64,000 bases of DNA from Maridesulfovibrio ferrireducens (GCF_016342405.1 NZ_JAEINN010000001.1:1-64000), one strand, 5' to 3'. Counted from the first letter of the stretch, positions 8,491 through 17,206 are shown. Notes: generated by a model from the letters alone, not told the origin. A program made the numbers and translations.

Positions 8491-8526
8491 AAGGGTTTAC
8501 ATGTAAAATGTAAGCCCTTTTATTTT
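8491..8526 (+). terminator. Intrinsic terminator after the second tRNA fragment
   Basis: Stem AAGGGTTTACAT with ATGTAAGCCCTT (one G-T wobble), followed by TTTATTTT. It has the same arrangement as at 7125-7166 but an unrelated sequence, which suggests two distinct tRNA-bearing loci contributed to the region. Confidence 0.7.
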
Positions 8527-8672
8527 GTTTAAGATCTGATTTATCCACGTTTTTGTCCCAACAAATCTAAACAATGTCGATTCTAATACAGTGTCCTTCC
8601 TCTCACGCTGACTTATTCAAAATAAAATAAAAATAGAGTCATAAACTACTGTTTTTTAACATAAAAAAAGTC

Positions 8673-8701
8673 TTGTACACCAAATTGGTAGCGGCATAAT
8701 T
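8673..8701 (+). promoter_or_regulatory. Promoter of the RelE-like/viperin pair, with a palindrome in its spacer
   Basis: A -35 TTGTAC (8673-8678) and a -10 ATAATT (8696-8701) are 17 bp apart. The spacer holds a perfect palindrome ACCAA-A-TTGGT (8679-8689), a good position for a repressor site. The start codon follows at 8726 with a strong AGGAGG. Confidence 0.45.
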
Positions 8702-8725
8702 AAATGAAAAGCATAGGAGGCATTA

Positions 8726-8962
8726 ATGGTTAATGTTTGTCTGGGGCCTGTTCCTGCACATATCAAGAATAAAGCAGGAAAAGTTCTCGAATCTTATTCT
8801 CGGTTTAGAGGCGGGGGGAAGAAGTTGAGCGGTGTAAAAGACTGTTTCTCTTTACGATTGAACAGTAATTATAGAATCATGTTGTGGGGCAATCAAGCTT
8901 TTATCTGTTGTCATGATCATTACGAGCGAAGAATTGCCCTAATTCGCAAGAGGAAGTGCTGA
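8726..8962 (+). CDS. Small RelE/ParE-like protein upstream of viperin
   Basis: A 78-residue basic protein with a strong ribosome-binding site (TAGGAGG, 7 bases before ATG). The segment KKLSGVKDCFSLRLNSNYRI, then MLWGNQAFICCHDHYERRI, follows the strand order of RelE/ParE-superfamily toxins (Lxg...yrlRln.nYRi...hxY.R). The remote similarity is judged by eye only. It ends 1 base before the viperin ATG, so the two are translationally coupled. No antitoxin gene is visible beside it. It may be a toxin-like partner or regulator of the viperin, or a decayed toxin. It looks intact as an open frame. Confidence 0.55.
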   Translation: MVNVCLGPVPAHIKNKAGKVLESYSRFRGGGKKLSGVKDCFSLRLNSNYRIMLWGNQAFICCHDHYERRIALIRKRKC

Positions 8963-8963
8963 T

Positions 8964-9677
8964 ATGCAGTTGGTATTTAATTGGCACATTACAGAAGCGT
9001 GTAACTATTCTTGCTGTTATTGTTTTGCAAGATGGGGACGACCAAGGGAAATCTGGAAAAACAGTACAGTTTGTGACCGTTTGTTTACAGAGTTGTCGAA
9101 ATTTTCAAGTTTGGATAGTTGCAAAAAGATATTCGAAGACAGGTCTGTTTCAAATATTAGGATTAATTTTGTCGGAGGAGAACCTTTACTCTTAGGCGAG
9201 TCGTTGATCACAATAATCGACAGGGTGGTCTGTGAATTCGGTTTCTCCGCCTCAATTGTAACTAATGCTTCTTTATTGGAAGGTTGTCTTGATATTCTGG
9301 AGAATATAGAAACAATAGGTATCTCGATAGATTCATTTGCCACTGACACTAATAGGTTAATCGGAAGAGCAGCATGTTGCAAAGATGTTCTCAGTGGGAA
9401 GGATTATAAAAGAATTATCAATTTAGTTCGTAATAGAAATCCTGAAATCAAAGTCAAGGTTACCAGCGTTGTCAGCGAACATAACTGCGGCGAGGAATTA
9501 CTGAAAGATATTGATGCGCTGGCTCCTGATAGAGTAAAGGTTTTCAGGCAACTGCCATTTGAAGGGAACAAAGGAATAACTGATGAAATGTTTGACTCTT
9601 TTATAGTTAACAATGTCATATAGTTAAAAAACTCAGTAGTTGAATCAAATTCAGATATGGAGGAAAGCTACCTAATC
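8964..9677 (+). pseudogene. Prokaryotic viperin (radical SAM) with amber stop and lost C-terminus
   Basis: Viperins are radical-SAM enzymes that make 3'-deoxy-3',4'-didehydro nucleotides, chain terminators for viral polymerases. The frame opens with NWHITEACNYSCCYCFA, carrying the cluster motif C13-x3-C17-x2-C20. It continues with FVGGEP (69-74), GISIDSF and NRLIGRA (119-136), and DRVKVFRQLPFEG (189-201). These match human viperin segments (SCDSF, NVLIGRG, VRWKVFQCLLIEGE) in order and spacing. A TAG at 9621-9623 ends the frame at 219 residues, but the same frame goes on with VVESNSDMEESYLI, the counterpart of viperin VPESNQKMKDSYLI. All homology then stops at about 9677. The gene has thus lost its C-terminal domain, and the stop precedes the loss. 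Ribosome-binding site: AGAGGA. Confidence 0.8.
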
Positions 9678-10782
9678 AGCTTAATACGGCTGTCACCAAT
9701 TTTTTCAACAAGTTTTTTGGCTATTTCGTAAGAGTTGTCCGTTGACCCATCATTGATGGGAATTATTTCCCAGTTTGTCCATGTTTGATTTATAACAGAA
9801 GCTACAGCTTCTTCGAGGTAATGGCCTTGATTAAATAGTGGAATTACAACGCTTACTTTTTCAGGCCCGGAAACGGTGGGGGCTTGAAAAGGAAAGTATT
9901 GGGTTATTAGTTTGTAAAGCCTCATCAAGGCGGGGCGTTCACTCACAACACTGAAACTTGTTTCCATCATCTGGCGGGCGTTCTCTATTTCTCCTGAGAA
10001 TAGGGCCAGTAGACAGTATCGGAAAATATGTCGGTCATAATCATCAATTGATTCCAGAATTCCATTTTGCAGTTTTTTAAAAAGTTCCGTTGTCTGCGTA
10101 ATGTGGTGCTGATAAATATTGGTTAGTTCTTTGACGGGAAGAGTTGTAAATTCTCGTTCAAAGATTTTTTTTTGATACTTTTCAAGGACGCTGTTTTCTT
10201 CGTCCATAATCCGCTGTTCATTTTCTTTTTGAGTCCTTTTTGAGCTGGCTGGAATTTTTTGTATATATGAAGGAGGAAGAATTTGAAATTTTGTTTGTAA
10301 AGAGAGTCTGAGCAGTAGTTCCGGCAGAACGAAAAAAATAAATTCTTATGGAGATTGGCTATATGTTTTTCAATAAGGTCATTCTTAAAAATTGTTAGAA
10401 GAGGATAAAAAGGGTTTTGCAATATATCCAGAACAAAAGAACTGGGAGAAGTGTCATCGGAATTATGCCTGACAACTGCAAAACCGCATTCTGTACTGTT
10501 TTGAATATTCACAATTGCCGAGGAGAAGGCATTTTCGGAAAAAGTTGTTCTTCCGTCAATAATAGTAGTTAGGCCGTTTGGATACAGTTTGATTGCTTTT
10601 TGAAGGGCTTTTTCCAGGACAGTAGCGGAAGCGGAGGGTTCAAAAGAGCGGAAGAGGTCAAGCTGATTTGTTTCCTTACAAATTTTTTCTAACATTGAAA
10701 CAGATCAGTCCGGAAGGTCTGCTGCAGCAATTGCCAAACGATTAAACAGGAATAGCTTTTGGTTGTCTAGAATGATCCTTGG
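9668..10782 (-). pseudogene. Decayed family 2 glycosyltransferase gene
   Basis: Two overlapping minus-strand frames (10695-10123 and 10207-9668) together give one degraded protein. The upstream frame has DGRTTFSENAFSSAIVNIQ. The downstream frame ends in a GT-A nucleotide-binding start: KVSVVIPLFNQGHYLEEAV, NQTWTNWEIIPINDGSTD and DSRIKLIR. In intact GT2 enzymes about 150 or more residues follow KLIR, but here the stop codon comes at once. Upstream of the ATG at 10695 the same frame continues (FNRLAIAAADLPD) past an in-frame TGA at 10705-10707. The lesions are a frameshift near 10210-10250, an internal stop, and loss of the 3' end at the viperin junction. Confidence 0.65.
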
Positions 10783-10984
10783 TCAATAATCTTTTGTGTA
10801 CGTTTATGCTGTCGTGTACGGTTGTTTTTTTAATTCTTTATATTCCGACCATTCTAGATATTCTTCGTAGATACTATGAAGCTCGTACTCAACTCACCAA
10901 AATAGTTTCAAATAATTTTGATTGTTCCCCGAAAGATTGTTATGGATTTAATAGTCATAAAAATTAATTTATGGGAGGTTCTTA

Positions 10985-11230
10985 ATGAGTGGAATAATCG
11001 TTTTCGTGTTGGTAGGTCTGGTCGCGGGCTGGTTAGCCGGAGTGCTTGTGAAGGGTGGCGGCTTTGGTATCATCGGGGATATCGTTGTAGGTGTCATCGG
11101 AGCGGTGATTGGTGGCTTCATCTTTGGATTTCTTGGCATAGGCGCTAATGGGCTCCTTGGGGCGATAATTGTCGCGACAGTCGGAGCGCTGGTTCTGATA
11201 TTTATTTTGCGCCTAATCAAAAGGGTCTAG
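10985..11230 (+). CDS. GlsB/YeaQ/YmgE-family membrane protein
   Basis: An 81-residue, very glycine-rich integral membrane protein (transglycosylase-associated family, a misnomer). Three hydrophobic segments are visible: IIVFVLVGLVAGWLAGVLV, IIGDIVVGVIGAVIGGFIFG, and GAIIVATVGALVLIFILRLI. The motif GWLAGxLxxGxGFGxxGDIxxGxxGA is the family signature. Members are stress-induced inner-membrane proteins of unknown biochemical role. GGGAGG lies 7 bases before the ATG. The region just upstream (10783-10984) holds no gene I can support. This is the first undamaged chromosomal-type gene right of the eroded region. Confidence 0.9.
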   Translation: MSGIIVFVLVGLVAGWLAGVLVKGGGFGIIGDIVVGVIGAVIGGFIFGFLGIGANGLLGAIIVATVGALVLIFILRLIKRV

Positions 11231-11502
11231 CCGTTATTTATGTAACATTTCAGACCATGTTTATTGATTTTTTAATGGAATTTTTCTGGATGAGTGTTTG
11301 AAGTTCAATTGGTTTTGATCTATTGCAAATGTTCGAGGCATAATTAAAATATGGCTCAAAAGATATAAAGATTAAAGTGAATTTTGTTTGCATTACTTTT
11401 GGAGATACCGAACTTCAAATGATTTTGTTCTTGCCTAATTTGCTAAGCCCAAAGTTGACCTGCTGGCATTAATGCCGGGAAACCTTTCTAAGGAGAAGGT
11501 AA

Positions 11503-12954
11503 ATGATTCCAGTTATTTTGGCAGGAGGAACAGGATCACGTCTCTGGCCCCTTTCCAGAAAAGATTTTCCTAAGCAGCTGATGCCTGTTTTAGGTGGACG
11601 TTTATCTTTGCTGCAGGCAACTGTTGATCGGGTTATGAAAATTCCCGGTGTTGAAAATCCGATTATTGTAACAAATGAAAAATATAGATTTATTATAGCC
11701 TCACAGCTTCAGGAAATGGGGTGTGATGCCGGTCGGATAGTGCTGGAACCAATGGGTAGAAACACTGCCCCCGCCGTGGCAGTAGGCGCGGTCTTAGCTC
11801 TTCAAAATTCAGATGACGCAGATCTGCTGATTCTCCCTGCAGATCATTATATAGAGAACGTTGATGCTTTTCTTGAATCTGTCTCCAGCGCTCGGGAATT
11901 CATAGGCGATTCTGGTCTGGTTGCTTTTGGAGTTGTGCCTGATAAGCCTGAGACCGGATATGGCTATATAAAACGGAACAATGATACCGCAGTGGGTAAA
12001 TCCGGTGCAGGATTTATTATCGACCATTTTGTTGAAAAGCCTGATCTTGCCCGGGCAACCGAATATGTCTCTTCCGGTTCCTATTACTGGAATAGTGGAA
12101 TGTTCATGTTCAAAGCTAAAGTTTTTTTGCAGGAGCTGGGTAAATTTGAAACGGAAATGGTCACTTGCTGCAGACAGGCCGTTGAAAAGGCGAAAGAGGA
12201 TCTTGATTTTTTAAGACTGGATCATGATGCTTTCAGCAGATGTCGTGAAGATTCTATTGACTATGCCCTGATGGAAAAAACAACCAAAGGAATAGTAGTC
12301 CCTCTTGACTGCGGCTGGAGTGATGTGGGGAGCTGGTCATCGCTGTATGAAATAAAGCAGAGAGACGAGAACGGAAATGTGAGTGTCGGGGATGTCGTTT
12401 TGGAGGGAGCTACGGATTGCTATGTGCACTCGTCAAGCCGTCTTGTCGCCGGGGTAGGAATTGATAATCTTGCGATAGTCGAGTCTCAGGACGCTGTGCT
12501 TGTTTCAAGCCTTGATCAAGTTCAAGATGTTAAGAAGATTGTTTGTTTTTTAAAAGGCGCGGGACGTAAAGAGTATGAGTCGCATTGTAAAGTCTATAGG
12601 CCCTGGGGTAATTATGAAAGTATTGATACCGGTGACAGGTATCAAGTTAAAAGGATTATTGTTTATCCCGGCCAGACATTGTCTCTGCAAAAGCATTATC
12701 ACCGGGCGGAACATTGGATTGTTGTCAAAGGGACAGCAATTGTGACCAAAGGTGATTCAGAAATGTTTCTAACTGAGGACCAGTCAACCTACATTCCGTT
12801 GTGCTTGGTTCACCGTTTAAAGAATCCCGGAAAAGTCGATCTTGAGTTGATTGAGGTTCAGACAGGAAGTTATCTTGGCGAAGATGATATTTTAAGACTT
12901 GATGATATCTATGGGCGGTCCGGGGAAGAAGCCTCTCCACATGGAGAAAAGTAG
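11503..12954 (+). CDS. manC: Mannose-1-phosphate guanylyltransferase / mannose-6-phosphate isomerase
   Basis: Bifunctional enzyme (483 residues, normal length) that makes GDP-mannose for surface polysaccharides. The N-terminal nucleotidyltransferase begins PVILAGGTGSRLWPLSRKDF, with the signature GGxGxRLWPLSR and K24 in the pyrophosphorylase loop; EPMGRNTAPA is also conserved. The C-terminal type II phosphomannose isomerase is a cupin with RPWGNYESID, GQTLSLQKHYHRAEHWIVV (metal-binding H-x-H and E-H) and YIPLCLVHRLKNPG. The ribosome-binding site is AAGGAGAAGG. A perfect 12-bp palindrome GGCATTAATGCC at 11465-11476 lies just before it. The gene is monocistronic, ending in a strong terminator. 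Confidence 0.95.
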   Translation: MIPVILAGGTGSRLWPLSRKDFPKQLMPVLGGRLSLLQATVDRVMKIPGVENPIIVTNEKYRFIIASQLQEMGCDAGRIVLEPMGRNTAPAVAVGAVLALQNSDDADLLILPADHYIENVDAFLESVSSAREFIGDSGLVAFGVVPDKPETGYGYIKRNNDTAVGKSGAGFIIDHFVEKPDLARATEYVSSGSYYWNSGMFMFKAKVFLQELGKFETEMVTCCRQAVEKAKEDLDFLRLDHDAFSRCREDSIDYALMEKTTKGIVVPLDCGWSDVGSWSSLYEIKQRDENGNVSVGDVVLEGATDCYVHSSSRLVAGVGIDNLAIVESQDAVLVSSLDQVQDVKKIVCFLKGAGRKEYESHCKVYRPWGNYESIDTGDRYQVKRIIVYPGQTLSLQKHYHRAEHWIVVKGTAIVTKGDSEMFLTEDQSTYIPLCLVHRLKNPGKVDLELIEVQTGSYLGEDDILRLDDIYGRSGEEASPHGEK

Positions 12955-12984
12955 TTCATTCTTTTCGACTCCAGAAACAACAAA

Positions 12985-13024
12985 GCTCCACAGTATTTAA
13001 CATACTGTGGAGCTTCTTTTAGAG
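12985..13024. terminator. Bidirectional terminator between manC and the choline-binding protein gene
   Basis: Perfect stem AAGCTCCACAGTAT with ATACTGTGGAGCTT around a 5-base loop, followed by CTTTT on the plus strand and a matching A-rich entry on the other side. The flanking genes converge here. Confidence 0.88.
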
Positions 13025-13031
13025 CTCTATT

Positions 13032-13985
13032 CTATTTTTTCTTCAGGGAAGATTCAAATGCGTCTACTGCGGACTTGCCGTCTACAGTCGTGACTCCTTC
13101 AAGCCATTTTTTATAAACTTCAGGGTGTTTTTTTACCCAGTTCAAGCCGGCTTGTCCAAGAGACAAAGAGTCGTCTTTTTCCACTTTGATCATGATCTGA
13201 TTTATCATGGATATGGAAAATGTCATATTCTTTAGCAGCCTGGCTACGTTGGGTTCATCTTTGACAAGCCCGGAGCGGATGTTGGTCCAGATGGTTGCGG
13301 TTCCGTCATTTCCGCCAAAAGTTCCATCTGTGCTTCCGGTAAGATATGTCATGTCAATATATTCGTTCATGCTGTGAGGAGCCCAGCCTAGGAAAACAGA
13401 CCATTTCCCTTCTCTTGCCATGCCCTGCACCTGAGCAAGCATTGCGGCTTCACTGGAAGGAACAAGGGTAAATTTGCCTAGTCCGAACAGATTTTTGTCG
13501 ATCATGGACTGAATGATTTCATTACCGTCATTTCCGGCTTCGATGCCATAAATTTTCCATTCAAGTTTGTCGCCGAATTTTGCGATATCTTTGAAATCTT
13601 TCAACCCTGCTTCGAAGCAGAAAGTAGGGGTTGCCAGAGTGTATTTAGCTCCGTCCATATTGATAGCGTATTTGAGCACAGTGCCTTTTTCAAAATATTT
13701 ATCGGCAATAGAGGCCATGGAAGGCATCCAGTTACCTAGGAAGGCATCGGCATCGGAGGTAGACATCGCTTTGTAGGCGATGGGGACGGAAACCATTATA
13801 TTTTCGGCGTCATAGCCCAGGCTGTTCAGTACGGAGACGGCAATGTCGGTCTTGATGGTTACGCCTGTCCAGCCAACACTGGCGAGGGTGATTTTAGGGG
13901 AAGCCTGTGCAAAGGCAGAAAAGCTGAAAATTGAAACAACTAAAACTAAAACAAAAAGAACCCGCTTAGAGTGGGTTAACATCAT
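13032..13985 (-). CDS. Choline/betaine ABC transporter substrate-binding protein
   Basis: Periplasmic binding protein of the OpuAC/ChoX type, 317 residues. A signal peptide (basic start, hydrophobic core VLFVLVLVVSIFSFSAFA, cleavage near residue 28) precedes the mature start SPKITLASVGWTG. The sequence VPIAYKAMSTSDADAFLGNW and MDGAKYTLATPTFCFE match choline-binding ChoX proteins, where Trp and Tyr residues form the aromatic cage for the trimethylammonium head. It is the last gene of the bet operon, 43 bp after betB. No permease or ATPase gene is present in the window, so its membrane partners must be encoded elsewhere. Confidence 0.85.
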   Translation of the reverse strand: MMLTHSKRVLFVLVLVVSIFSFSAFAQASPKITLASVGWTGVTIKTDIAVSVLNSLGYDAENIMVSVPIAYKAMSTSDADAFLGNWMPSMASIADKYFEKGTVLKYAINMDGAKYTLATPTFCFEAGLKDFKDIAKFGDKLEWKIYGIEAGNDGNEIIQSMIDKNLFGLGKFTLVPSSEAAMLAQVQGMAREGKWSVFLGWAPHSMNEYIDMTYLTGSTDGTFGGNDGTATIWTNIRSGLVKDEPNVARLLKNMTFSISMINQIMIKVEKDDSLSLGQAGLNWVKKHPEVYKKWLEGVTTVDGKSAVDAFESSLKKK

Positions 13986-14028
13986 AACTCCTGAGTTGAA
14001 GGTTTAAGTTCTCACAAAGCACTTTCTA

Positions 14029-15510
14029 TCAAGAGGAAGTGCCGAACCAATTAAATGGTTCCGGGGCATGATTTCTAAATATATGCTTTACCTCTGTGTA
14101 TTCCTCCAGCCCGATGTGACCGAGTTCACGGCCCATTCCGGACTGTTTGTAACCGCCCCAAGGGGCTTGTACAAAGTACACATTGAAGTCATTTATCCAA
14201 ACAGTTCCGAATCTCAGAGCTTTGGAAACCCTTTCAATACGGTCCGGGTCACGGGTCCAGAATCCGGCGGAAAGGCCGTAAACTGTGTCGTTGGCCCAGC
14301 GAACAACTTCTTCTTCGGTGTGGAACCGCTCTACAGTTATTACGGGTCCGAAGACTTCTTCCTGCACTATTTTCATTTCGTGCGTGCATTCGGTGAGTAA
14401 AGTCGGTTCAAAGAAGAAACCGTTCTTTAACGACGGATCAGAAGGTCTTTTTCCACCGGTAAGCAGCTTTGCTCCCTCGGAAGGGGCCATTTCCACATAT
14501 TTTTCTACCTTCGAAAGGTGTTCGGCGGAAATCAGCGGTCCCATCTGGGTTTTTTTATCAAAGCCGTTACCTACTACAATTGCTTCAATTCTTTTGCGCA
14601 GTTCTTCCACAAAGCGTTCATGAATACCGTCTTGTACCATAAGCCGTGCTCCTGCGGAACAGATCTGTCCTGCATGGAAAAACACCGCATTGAGAGCGTA
14701 ATCAACCGCTACATTAAAGTCGGCATCATCAAAAATAATATTGGGATTTTTACCACCCAGTTCAAGGGCTACTTTTTTTACATTTCCGGCTGCTGCACGC
14801 ATGATGGTTTTGCCTGTTGCAATTCCGCCGGTGAAAGAAATCAGGTCTACGTCAACGCTTTCGGCAAGTTCGGCTCCGACTTCGGTTCCGGCTCCGAGAA
14901 CAAGGTTGACTACTCCTTTTGGGAACCCGACTTCTTCAGCAAGTTCGGTGGTTTTGATTGCAGTCAGCGGAGTTATTTCGCTGGGTTTCATCACGATGGT
15001 ATTTCCAGCGGCAAGGGCTGGAGCCATCTTCCATGCGGCTTGAAGTAAAGGATAGTTCCATGGGGAAATCTGGCCGCATACACCGACAGGTTCGCGGACA
15101 ACGATGCTTGTGGAGTTCTGCACGGGGGAGGCTATAACTTCGCCGCCATCTTTGTCGGCAAGCCCCGCATAATAGCGGAAAATTCCTGCGATATCGTCCA
15201 TATCCCAGCGGCTTTCCTCAACTGTTTTCCCGGTATCCAGACTTTCAAGGCAGGCAAGTTCTTCGCGATCTCGTTCGATCAGGTCTGCGAGTTTGAAGAT
15301 CATTCTGCCACGTTCCGAAGCCGAAGTTCCGCTCCATTCACCCGAGTCAAACGCTTGCCGTGCTGCGGCGATTGCCCGAGCTGAATCTTCGCGTCCGCCT
15401 TCGGCAACTACGGCAATTACAGAACTGTCAAAAGGATTTATAATTTTACGCTCAGCACCAGAAAGAGCCGAGACCCATTCGCCGTTGATGAACATTTTTC
15501 CCTGTATCAT
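14029..15510 (-). CDS. betB: Betaine aldehyde dehydrogenase
   Basis: NAD(P)-dependent enzyme that oxidises betaine aldehyde to the osmoprotectant glycine betaine. At 493 residues it has the full aldehyde dehydrogenase fold: SPWNYPLLQAAWK (149-161, with the conserved Asn), FTGGIATGK for cofactor, the general base E250 in LELGGKNPN, and the nucleophile C284 in GQICSAGARL. The C-terminal FGPVITVERF and GGYKQSGMGRELG are standard. Gene order (GntR regulator, betA, betB, choline binder) fixes the assignment as betB rather than another dehydrogenase. It is separated from betA by 52 bp containing a hairpin. Confidence 0.94.
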   Translation of the reverse strand: MIQGKMFINGEWVSALSGAERKIINPFDSSVIAVVAEGGREDSARAIAAARQAFDSGEWSGTSASERGRMIFKLADLIERDREELACLESLDTGKTVEESRWDMDDIAGIFRYYAGLADKDGGEVIASPVQNSTSIVVREPVGVCGQISPWNYPLLQAAWKMAPALAAGNTIVMKPSEITPLTAIKTTELAEEVGFPKGVVNLVLGAGTEVGAELAESVDVDLISFTGGIATGKTIMRAAAGNVKKVALELGGKNPNIIFDDADFNVAVDYALNAVFFHAGQICSAGARLMVQDGIHERFVEELRKRIEAIVVGNGFDKKTQMGPLISAEHLSKVEKYVEMAPSEGAKLLTGGKRPSDPSLKNGFFFEPTLLTECTHEMKIVQEEVFGPVITVERFHTEEEVVRWANDTVYGLSAGFWTRDPDRIERVSKALRFGTVWINDFNVYFVQAPWGGYKQSGMGRELGHIGLEEYTEVKHIFRNHAPEPFNWFGTSS

Positions 15511-15524
15511 AATGACCTCACAAA

Positions 15525-15556
15525 AAAGCTCTCCTGCTATGCAGGAGAGCTTTAAA
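15525..15556. terminator. Hairpin between betA and betB
   Basis: Perfect inverted repeat AAAGCTCTCCTGC-TAT-GCAGGAGAGCTTT. On the minus strand it follows betA and precedes betB. The minus-strand T-tract is short, so it may be a partial terminator or an RNA-stabilising element that sets the ratio of BetA to BetB rather than a full stop. Confidence 0.6.
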
Positions 15557-15562
15557 TGATAT

Positions 15563-17200
15563 TTATTTACTGTGTTTGTAGTAAGGAGCGTCTTCCGTAG
15601 GCAGCGGGGTGTTCCCGAGAATTATGTCCGCGGCTTTTTCAGCAATCATCATAACCGGAGCGTAGATGTTGCCGTTGGTCACATAAGGCATGACCGAGGC
15701 ATCAACAACGCGAAGCCCCTCTACACCGTGGACTCGTAACTGTGAATCCGTAACGGCCATGTCATGGGTTCCCATGGCACATGTACAACTTGGGTGGTAG
15801 GCAGATTCACCTTCGGTGGCAACGTAATCGAGAATTTCTTCGTCGGTCTGAGCTTGCTCACCTGGAGACAACTCTTTGCCGCGATATTCGTCGAATGCGG
15901 GCTGGGTCATGATCTCACGGGTTTTGCGTATTGCCTGAACCCATTCTTTACGTTCATTCTCTGTGGAGAGATAATTGAACAAAATGCTTGGGTATTCTTT
16001 AGGATCTTTGGATTTAATTTTCACGTGTCCGCGAACATCTGTGTTCATAGGACCGACGTGAACCTGATAACCATGCCCTTCGTTTGGAGCTGATCCATCA
16101 TAACGGATTGCTATAGGAAGGAAATGATACTGCAAGTTGGGATATTCCACTTCATCGTTACTGCGGATGAAACCGCCAGCTTCAAAGTGGTTGGTAGCAG
16201 CGTCGCCAGTGCCTTTGAGCAGCCATTCCAGACCTATTTTAGGCTGATTATACCACTGTAGACATGGGTACATGCTGACAGGTTTTTTGCAGGCATACTG
16301 AACATATAATTCAAGATGATCCTGCAAATTTTCACCAACGCCGGGAAGGTCGTGAACAACATTAATGCCCAGAGCTGAAAGTTCTTTTGCGTTACCGATG
16401 CCGGAAAGCTGAAGCAACTGAGGAGAGTTGATTGAACCACCGCAGGATATGACTTCGGTAGCATACGCTTTTAGAGTTTTTTTGCCTTTTTCATACTCAA
16501 CACCTACGGCTCGCTTACCTTCGAAAAGGATGCGTGTAGCCATGGCTCCGCATTTCACCGTGAGATTTTTGCGGCTCTTAACTGGATGAATGTAAGCACG
16601 GGCTGCATTCCAGCGACGTCCTTTATAGGTGGTGCGGTCAAATTTACCGAATCCTTCCTGCTGATATCCGTTCACATCATCGGTGAGAGGGTAGCCAGCT
16701 TCCTGCACTGCACCGAAGAAAGCTTCAAAGAGTGGATTGTCGCATTCGGGAGTGGTCAGGTAAACAGGTCCGACAGCGCCTTGATATTCTGTAGCTCCGG
16801 CCATCCGGCATTCAAATCTTTTGAAGTAGGGCAGGCAATGTGAGTACGACCAGTCTTCAAGGCCGTCTTCTTTGGACCATTTTTCGTAATCCATTGCATT
16901 CCCGTGAATGTGGATCATACCATTAATACAACTGGAGCCGCCAAGAACCTTTCCGCGAGGTTGATAGACGCGACGATTCTTCATGTGTGGTTCAGGATCA
17001 GATTCATACCACCAGTTATATGTCTTTCCTGCCAGCGGGTAAGTCAATGCTGCCGGCATGTGTATACGAAAATCCATCTTGTAATCAGGAAGCCCGGCTT
17101 CAAGCACGAGCACTTCATTTTTAGGATTGGCACTCAAACGGTTGGCCAGAACTGATCCGGCTGATCCGCCACCGACAATTATATAATTATATTTTTTCAT
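15563..17200 (-). CDS. betA: Choline dehydrogenase
   Basis: FAD-dependent GMC oxidoreductase that oxidises choline to betaine aldehyde, passing electrons to the respiratory chain at the inner membrane. The N-terminus has the Rossmann motif IIVGGGSAGSVLANRLS. GMC signature 1 is RGKVLGGSSCINGMIHIHG and signature 2 is GSINSPQLLQLSGIG. The catalytic His is in YHPSCTCAMG and the second active-site Asn in VTNGNIYAPV. At 545 residues it matches BetA length. It starts 6 bp after the GntR regulator stop, so the regulator and both enzymes form one transcript. Confidence 0.94.
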   Translation of the reverse strand: MKKYNYIIVGGGSAGSVLANRLSANPKNEVLVLEAGLPDYKMDFRIHMPAALTYPLAGKTYNWWYESDPEPHMKNRRVYQPRGKVLGGSSCINGMIHIHGNAMDYEKWSKEDGLEDWSYSHCLPYFKRFECRMAGATEYQGAVGPVYLTTPECDNPLFEAFFGAVQEAGYPLTDDVNGYQQEGFGKFDRTTYKGRRWNAARAYIHPVKSRKNLTVKCGAMATRILFEGKRAVGVEYEKGKKTLKAYATEVISCGGSINSPQLLQLSGIGNAKELSALGINVVHDLPGVGENLQDHLELYVQYACKKPVSMYPCLQWYNQPKIGLEWLLKGTGDAATNHFEAGGFIRSNDEVEYPNLQYHFLPIAIRYDGSAPNEGHGYQVHVGPMNTDVRGHVKIKSKDPKEYPSILFNYLSTENERKEWVQAIRKTREIMTQPAFDEYRGKELSPGEQAQTDEEILDYVATEGESAYHPSCTCAMGTHDMAVTDSQLRVHGVEGLRVVDASVMPYVTNGNIYAPVMMIAEKAADIILGNTPLPTEDAPYYKHSK

Positions 17201-17206
17201 ACGTAG

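Noticed and set aside
9668-10207. Glycosyltransferase open frame as an intact gene
   Set aside because: It lacks most of the GT-A domain and continues in another frame upstream, so it is treated as part of a pseudogene.
10779-10967. 62-residue plus-strand frame starting at TTG
   Set aside because: Poor ribosome-binding site, overlap with the decayed glycosyltransferase end, no recognisable family; the hydrophobic stretch may be chance.
11465-11476. GGCATTAATGCC palindrome as an operator
   Set aside because: Single short copy between promoter and ribosome-binding site; no second site or known regulator supports it.
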